Shown here one piece after another: positions 46,625 through 50,794 of a stretch of DNA of 50,794 nucleotides. The translations under genes were made by a program, and so were the position numbers. Position 1 is the stretch's first letter; every line of letters begins with the position of its first letter. A model generated the notes under the pieces. The model was not told where the DNA came from and ran no database searches. It saw nothing but the letters and a program-made list of their open reading frames with translations. Source of the stretch: an uncultured Phocaeicola sp. (lineage in GTDB: Bacteria; Bacteroidota; Bacteroidia; Bacteroidales; Bacteroidaceae); contig CALUPA010000010.1 in NCBI GenBank assembly GCA_944322395.1, positions 1-50,794 of the forward strand. Reading direction: 5' to 3'.

Positions 46625-46785
46625 TTTTTCAGAGTGACATCAGTCTCAAAAGGGAATATCGTGAAAATCGGTAACAGTACCCGCTGCTGTGATTCTTGAT
46701 GAAACGGACAGGATTACTCCAACCACTGCTTACGGCGGGAAGGTGTCCGCGGAAAGATCAGTCAGAAGACCTGCCCTGAAAGAGT
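46625..46785 (+). ncRNA. Cobalamin riboswitch upstream of anaerobic ribonucleotide reductase
   Basis: Landmarks: AAAAGGGAATATCGTG, AAAATCGGTAACAGTACCCGC, TGCTGTGATTC, GGCGGGAAGG and B12 box CAGTCAGAAGACCTGCC. It ends about 35 bases before the nrdD ATG, so it most likely hides the translation start when B12 is bound. Confidence 0.94.
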
Positions 46786-46818
46786 AAAACAACTATTACA
46801 AAACAAAAAAACAAAAAA

Positions 46819-49206
46819 ATGGAAACAAAGGACATCTGCATCATCAAAAGAGACGGGAAGCGGGAAAACTTCTCATCTGCAAAGATCTACAACGCGATTA
46901 CAAAGGCTTTCGTAGCATCGGACCTTACAGACTGCGAAAATCTGATTGACGAAATCACCCGTAGAGTAATCAATCACTTCAATACCCCGACCATCGGTGT
47001 GGAAGAAATACAGGACCTTGTAGAAATGGAATTGATGAAAGTACAGCCGGAAGTAGCGAAGAAATATATCATCTACAGACAGTGGAGAAACACTGAACGC
47101 GACCGCAAGACAAAAATCAAACATATAATGGATGGCATCGTGGCAATAGACAAGAATGACGTCAACCTTAGCAATGCCAACATGTCAAGCCATACGCCGG
47201 CAGGACAGATGATGACTTTTGCATCTGAAATAACAAAAGACTATACGTACAAGTACCTTCTGCCTAAGAAGTATGCAGAAGCACATCAGTTGGGCGATAT
47301 ACATATTCACGATTTGGATTACTATCCTACAAAGACCACCACATGCATACAGTATGACCTTGAAGACTTGTTCGAAAGAGGTTTTCACACAAAAAACGGA
47401 AGCATACGCACACCTCAGTCCATACAGAGCTACGCCACTCTTGCTACCATAATCTTCCAAACCAATCAGAACGAACAGCATGGAGGCCAGGCAATACCTG
47501 CATTCGATTTCTTCATGGCTAAAGGTGTTCTGAAAAGTTACCAGAAGAGTGTAGCTTCAATAATGTCGTTCCTTATGGAAATGAAAGGTATATACATAAC
47601 AGAAGAGATTCTTAAAGAGTGTGTAAAGAAACACCTTCTGACGATAGCTCCATCCGAAGATGCTAAAAAAGCGCTTGCAAGCGAACTTAAATCTATAGGT
47701 GCAGATCTAGAAAAAGAAGACTTGGAACACCTCCTGCACAAAGCAAACGAACGTACGCGTAAAGATACCCATCAGGCAATGGAAGGCTTCATTCACAACC
47801 TGAACACCATGCATTCAAGAGGTGGAAATCAGGTAGTGTTCAGCTCTATAAACTATGGTACAGACACTTCGGCCGAAGGAAGAATGGTCATAGAGGAATT
47901 GCTGAAATCTACAATTGAAGGATTGGGAGCTCACGGCGAAGTACCTGTTTTCCCAATACAGATTTTCAAGATTAAGGATGGCGTATCATATTCTGAAGAG
48001 GATTATCAGCTTGCCATGAGCGACTTCGATGCCGCAATGGAAGGAAAGCTGCAGTTCAAGGCTCCCAACTTTGATCTTTTCCTTAAAGCATGTCGTACCA
48101 CAGCCAAAGCACTGTTCCCTAACTTCATGTTTCTTGACACTCCGTTCAACAAACATGAATTGTGGAAAGCCGACGACCCTCACAGATATAAGTACGAACT
48201 TGCTACAATGGGATGCCGCACACGAGTGTTCGAAAACATCAACGGCGAAAAGACATCACTAGGAAGAGGAAACCTGTCATTCACAACAATGAATATGCCA
48301 AGGCTGGCTATAGAAGCCAGAATAAAGGCAGAAAGCATAATCGACTCAAACAACAAGGAAGCTATCGAGCAAAAAGCAAAAGAAGTATTCCTGCAGTCGG
48401 TAGAAGAAATGGCTGAAATGATAGCCGAACAGCTTTATTCAAGATACCAGTATCAGAAAACAGCCCTGGCAAGACAATTCCCATTCATGATGGGCAACAA
48501 CGTATGGAAAGGCGGTTGCAACGTAAATCCTAACGAAGAAGTAGGCGACATACTGAACCAAGGTACATTGGGTATAGGTTTCATTGGCGGACATAATGCA
48601 ATGGTAGCCCTCTACGGTCAGGGACACGGACATAACAAGAAATCATGGAACACCCTTTACGAAGCTGTTGAGAAAATAAATGAAGTAGCCAAGAGATATA
48701 AAGAGAAATATCATCTTAACTATTCTGTTCTTGCTACTCCAGCAGAAGGCCTGTCAGGAAGATTCACAAAAATGGACAAACGTAAATATGGTATAATAGA
48801 AGGAGTGAACGACAGAGATTATTATGTAAACTCATTCCATGTAGACGTGAAAGAGCCTATCAACATAGTAGACAAAATAAAATGTGAAGCACCTTTCCAC
48901 GCACTTACACTTGGAGGTCACATCACATACGTAGAGCTGGACGGTGAAGCACAGAAGAATGTAAAGGCCATAGCCAAAATAGTGAAAGTGATGAATGACG
49001 AAGGTATCGGTTACGGTTCGATAAATCATCCGGTTGATACATGTCACAACTGTGGCTACAGAGGTGTAATCTACAGCAAATGCCCTATATGCAACAGCGA
49101 AAACATACTCCGCATGCGTCGCATTACAGGCTACCTGACGGGTGACCTGAACAGCTGGAACTCAGCAAAACGTGCCGAAGAACGAGACAGGGTAAAACAT
49201 ACCTAA
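46819..49206 (+). CDS. nrdD: Anaerobic (class III) ribonucleoside-triphosphate reductase
   Basis: Makes deoxynucleotides without oxygen, using a glycyl radical installed by NrdG. 795 residues: ATP-cone at about 5-95 ([21 protein letters not shown]), catalytic barrel ([52 protein letters not shown]), zinc site Cys742-X2-Cys745 and Cys755-X2-Cys758, and glycyl-radical Gly771 in RITGYLTGD. All expected residues are present. Control by a B12 riboswitch fits a cell that also owns a B12-dependent class II reductase, which is not in this window. Confidence 0.97.
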   Translation: METKDICIIKRDGKRENFSSAKIYNAITKAFVASDLTDCENLIDEITRRVINHFNTPTIGVEEIQDLVEMELMKVQPEVAKKYIIYRQWRNTERDRKTKIKHIMDGIVAIDKNDVNLSNANMSSHTPAGQMMTFASEITKDYTYKYLLPKKYAEAHQLGDIHIHDLDYYPTKTTTCIQYDLEDLFERGFHTKNGSIRTPQSIQSYATLATIIFQTNQNEQHGGQAIPAFDFFMAKGVLKSYQKSVASIMSFLMEMKGIYITEEILKECVKKHLLTIAPSEDAKKALASELKSIGADLEKEDLEHLLHKANERTRKDTHQAMEGFIHNLNTMHSRGGNQVVFSSINYGTDTSAEGRMVIEELLKSTIEGLGAHGEVPVFPIQIFKIKDGVSYSEEDYQLAMSDFDAAMEGKLQFKAPNFDLFLKACRTTAKALFPNFMFLDTPFNKHELWKADDPHRYKYELATMGCRTRVFENINGEKTSLGRGNLSFTTMNMPRLAIEARIKAESIIDSNNKEAIEQKAKEVFLQSVEEMAEMIAEQLYSRYQYQKTALARQFPFMMGNNVWKGGCNVNPNEEVGDILNQGTLGIGFIGGHNAMVALYGQGHGHNKKSWNTLYEAVEKINEVAKRYKEKYHLNYSVLATPAEGLSGRFTKMDKRKYGIIEGVNDRDYYVNSFHVDVKEPINIVDKIKCEAPFHALTLGGHITYVELDGEAQKNVKAIAKIVKVMNDEGIGYGSINHPVDTCHNCGYRGVIYSKCPICNSENILRMRRITGYLTGDLNSWNSAKRAEERDRVKHT

Positions 49207-49214
49207 TCCGAAAC

Positions 49215-49691
49215 ATGCTACATTATTTATATACATATCCTGAAACAATAGTCGACGGCGACGGCATCCGGTACTCTATCTATATGTCCGGATGCAATCA
49301 CCGTTGCAAAGGTTGTCATAACCCTGAATCGTGGAACCCCAAAGCCGGAAAGCCGCTGACCGAAGAAGCCTTGGACAACATAATAAAAGAAATAAATGCT
49401 AATCCCTTATTAGACGGAGTGACATTCACCGGAGGGGACCCTTTCTTCAATCCGGAAGAATTCCGTAAAGTTCTGGAAAAGGTTCATCATTCCACCGGGT
49501 TAAATATTTGGTGCTACACAGGCTATACCCTGGAAGAACTCATTAACGATAACAGGAGAAAGGATTTACTAGAATATATAGACGTATTGGTAGACGGAAG
49601 ATTTGAAGAAAACTTGTACTCCCCTACTCTCGAATTCAGAGGAAGTAGCAATCAGAGAATTTTAAACCTTAAAAAGTTACTTAAACAATAA
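49215..49691 (+). CDS. nrdG: Anaerobic ribonucleotide reductase activating protein
   Basis: Radical-SAM activase that forms the glycyl radical on NrdD. 158 residues; the 4Fe-4S cluster motif is Cys27-X3-Cys31-X2-Cys34 ([15 protein letters not shown]), and [13 protein letters not shown] is the SAM-binding GGE-like region. 8 bases after nrdD, so co-translated under the same riboswitch; followed by a strong terminator. Confidence 0.97.
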   Translation: MLHYLYTYPETIVDGDGIRYSIYMSGCNHRCKGCHNPESWNPKAGKPLTEEALDNIIKEINANPLLDGVTFTGGDPFFNPEEFRKVLEKVHHSTGLNIWCYTGYTLEELINDNRRKDLLEYIDVLVDGRFEENLYSPTLEFRGSSNQRILNLKKLLKQ

Positions 49692-49703
49692 AAAATCACA
49701 TAC

Positions 49704-49747
49704 AAAGGACCGGAAGAAGCATTACACAAGCTCTCCGGTCCTTTTTT
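49704..49747 (+). terminator. Terminator of nrdDG
   Basis: Perfect arms AAAGGACCGGA / TCCGGTCCTTT with a 19-base loop, then a T-run. Confidence 0.92.
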
Positions 49748-50061
49748 GTATGGCTACATAACATATACATAATTATATATATACATCTTTTATGAATAAA
49801 TATCAGGTCTGGTTTAAAAAACTCTCAAAACGCACAAATATGTTATACAACATCAACAGAAACACTTGCATTTAATATTAAAATTAACATTAAACTCTCA
49901 AAATAGCTTTTTTAATTATGATTTTATCAATTAAAACTACATTATTACGTTCTAACATAAACAACAACACATTTACGTTCGCGAGCACGAAGCATACATA
50001 CGCTGAAACATGATATAAATCAAGAAAAACATATATTAATATAAAAAACAGTCACGACATA
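49748..50061. other. AT-rich intergenic stretch without recognised features
   Basis: About 310 bases after the nrdDG terminator and before the promoter of the repeat RNA. AACTCTCAAAA-like words occur twice (near 49830 and 49893). No reading frame, promoter or structure that I can support. Confidence 0.5.
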
Positions 50062-50091
50062 TTGCAGAATAAAAAAATATCCATACCTTTG
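50062..50091 (+). promoter_or_regulatory. Promoter of the repeat-rich ncRNA
   Basis: TTG at 50062-50064 and TACCTTTG at 50084-50091, spacing 19, matching the tRNA-Lys and btu promoters exactly in layout. Confidence 0.75.
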
Positions 50092-50364
50092 TATCGTGGT
50101 TGTGAAACCAGAGAGAAAATTAATAAATAGCACAAAATATAAAGGTATTAGACTTACTTAAGGTATAAAAATAAAAGGTATTAGATAAAGGTTATTAGTT
50201 TAAGGTAAAAATTAAGGTATTAGGTTTAAGTTTAAAAGGTATTAGAAAAAAGGTAAAAGGTTTTCAGTTTAAGGATAAAGGTAAAAAGAACAATAGGTTT
50301 AGTGCTAAGGTAAAAAGAAAAGATTAAGAAGGATAACAATTAAGACTAGAAAAACCAAAGAAAC

Positions 50365-50392
50365 AAAGAACCCTAAATTGGGGGGTTCTTTT
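50365..50392 (+). terminator. First terminator of the repeat RNA
   Basis: AAAGAACCC (50365-50373) / GGGTTCTTT (50383-50391), short loop, brief T-run. Confidence 0.7.
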
Positions 50393-50400
50393 AGGAAGCC

Positions 50401-50434
50401 GGCGGCATTCAAGATGATGAATGACGCCTTTTTT
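50401..50434 (+). terminator. Second terminator of the repeat RNA
   Basis: GGCG(G)CATTC / GAATG(A)CGCC followed by TTTTTT. Stronger than the first; the two in tandem suggest tight insulation from the next gene. Confidence 0.85.
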
Positions 50435-50683
50435 ATTTCATAACATTTCAAACTTTATTTTCCTTATTTATAAAAGAATTAAAAAGACCTATTCTTATCC
50501 TACAGACATTTTTATAATATATAGAATACACATCGGTCATCAATCTCCATAATTGCAACATCATCATTACAATTTCAATACAAAGGAAATGAAATAATGA
50601 TTTTTTTCCGTAATTAAGTATAAAAGCACAGAAAATACCGTTTATTTGCCATCGCTAAATCTGTTATTTCTTCGATTATTTCT

Positions 50684-50691
50684 TAACTTTG
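50684..50691 (+). promoter_or_regulatory. -7 promoter box for the gene at the right edge
   Basis: TAACTTTG, about 66 bases before the ATG at 50758. No clear -33 box. The bases between 50435 and 50683 show nothing else. Confidence 0.6.
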
Positions 50692-50757
50692 TAGCGGAAG
50701 TAGAAAAAGTATTGGACAAAAAACACTTTTATAACATAACATAAATAATTAGAATTA

Positions 50758-50794
50758 TGGAATTTGTAACAAACGAAAAACTTACTATCGTAGG
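50758..50794 (+). CDS. Start of a gene cut by the window edge, possibly malate dehydrogenase
   Basis: Only 12 codons are visible: MEFVTNEKLTIV. The KLTIV stretch followed by a glycine codon start (GG) resembles the first beta strand and glycine loop of an NAD-binding Rossmann fold, and the opening recalls a Bacteroidetes malate/lactate dehydrogenase N-terminus. Too short for certainty. Confidence 0.4.

Larger units (their letters stand above)
50097..50434 (+). ncRNA. Unidentified non-coding RNA with GGTATTAG / AAGGTAAAA repeats
   Basis: Transcript unit with promoter and tandem terminators but no reading frame: stops interrupt every frame because the repeats contain TAG and TAA. The 5' end can form TGGTT-GTGA-AACCA (50097-50110), a stem with a GNRA tetraloop directly at the expected start, typical of stable RNAs. 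The body has GGTATTAG at 50144, 50177, 50216 and 50238, GGTTATTAG at 50190, and AAGGTAAAA-type words at about 50202, 50250, 50278 and 50307. GG words mostly fall every 12-22 bases. Purine-rich and largely unable to pair with itself. I cannot assign it to a named RNA family; it is not the conserved 6S layout as far as I can tell. Confidence 0.6.

Noticed and set aside
50141..50340. Repeats at the right end as a CRISPR array
   Set aside because: The repeated unit is about 8 bases with irregular spacing and there are no constant-length spacers or cas genes.

Overview
The window comes from a Bacteroidales chromosome, most likely a gut Bacteroides/Phocaeicola-type species. The evidence is the promoter style (repeated TAnnTTTG -7 boxes with a TTG about 19-20 bases upstream), two very large hybrid two-component regulators, type III glutamine synthetase, a BtuB/BtuG-type vitamin B12 locus and several SPII lipoproteins. 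It opens inside purL and closes in the first codons of a further gene. There is no transposon, prophage, rRNA or CRISPR. The only tRNA is tRNA-Lys(TTT).

Layout. 1-2039: 3' part of purL. 2231-7495: hybrid regulator, then a pair of half-size chromate-transporter subunits. 7608-8148: a cobalamin riboswitch whose transcript reaches a terminator without any ordinary gene. 8196-10155: nitroreductase, DUF2490 outer-membrane protein, HAD phosphatase. 10248-15172 (minus): nitrogen-assimilation block (porin-like protein, PII, ammonium transporter, GlnN). 15564-17044: Fe-superoxide dismutase and a convergent lipoprotein. 17316-17388: tRNA-Lys. 17525-27597: riboswitch-led B12 uptake operon (btuB, btuG-like, three further surface lipoproteins, btuF, btuC, btuD). 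27878-31216: frr, rsgA, amino-acid permease. 31327-37946: cysQ, sulfate-type permease, cysC, cysD, cysN and a sulfotransferase, forming a self-contained sulfate-activation and sulfonation operon. 38161-44703: PTS-IIC-like transporter, KduI with a signal peptide, and a second hybrid regulator. 44952-46373: CCA-adding enzyme family. 46625-49691: riboswitch-led anaerobic ribonucleotide reductase nrdD/nrdG. 50062-50434: promoter, repeat-rich non-coding RNA and tandem terminators, then the start of a possible malate dehydrogenase.

How it works together. Three separate cobalamin riboswitches within 40 kb suggest local B12 control of uptake (btu), of a B12-independent ribonucleotide reductase (nrdDG), and of an unexplained short transcript. 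The sulfur operon makes PAPS and carries its own sulfotransferase and PAP phosphatase, but no PAPS or sulfite reductase, so its output is probably sulfonated metabolites rather than cysteine. The uronate block pairs an apparently exported isomerase with an orphan transporter and a periplasmic sugar-sensing regulator.

The best candidates for something undescribed are the orphan B12-riboswitch transcript (7608-8148) and the GGTATTAG-repeat RNA (about 50097-50434). All family calls are from reading motifs; no database search was run.
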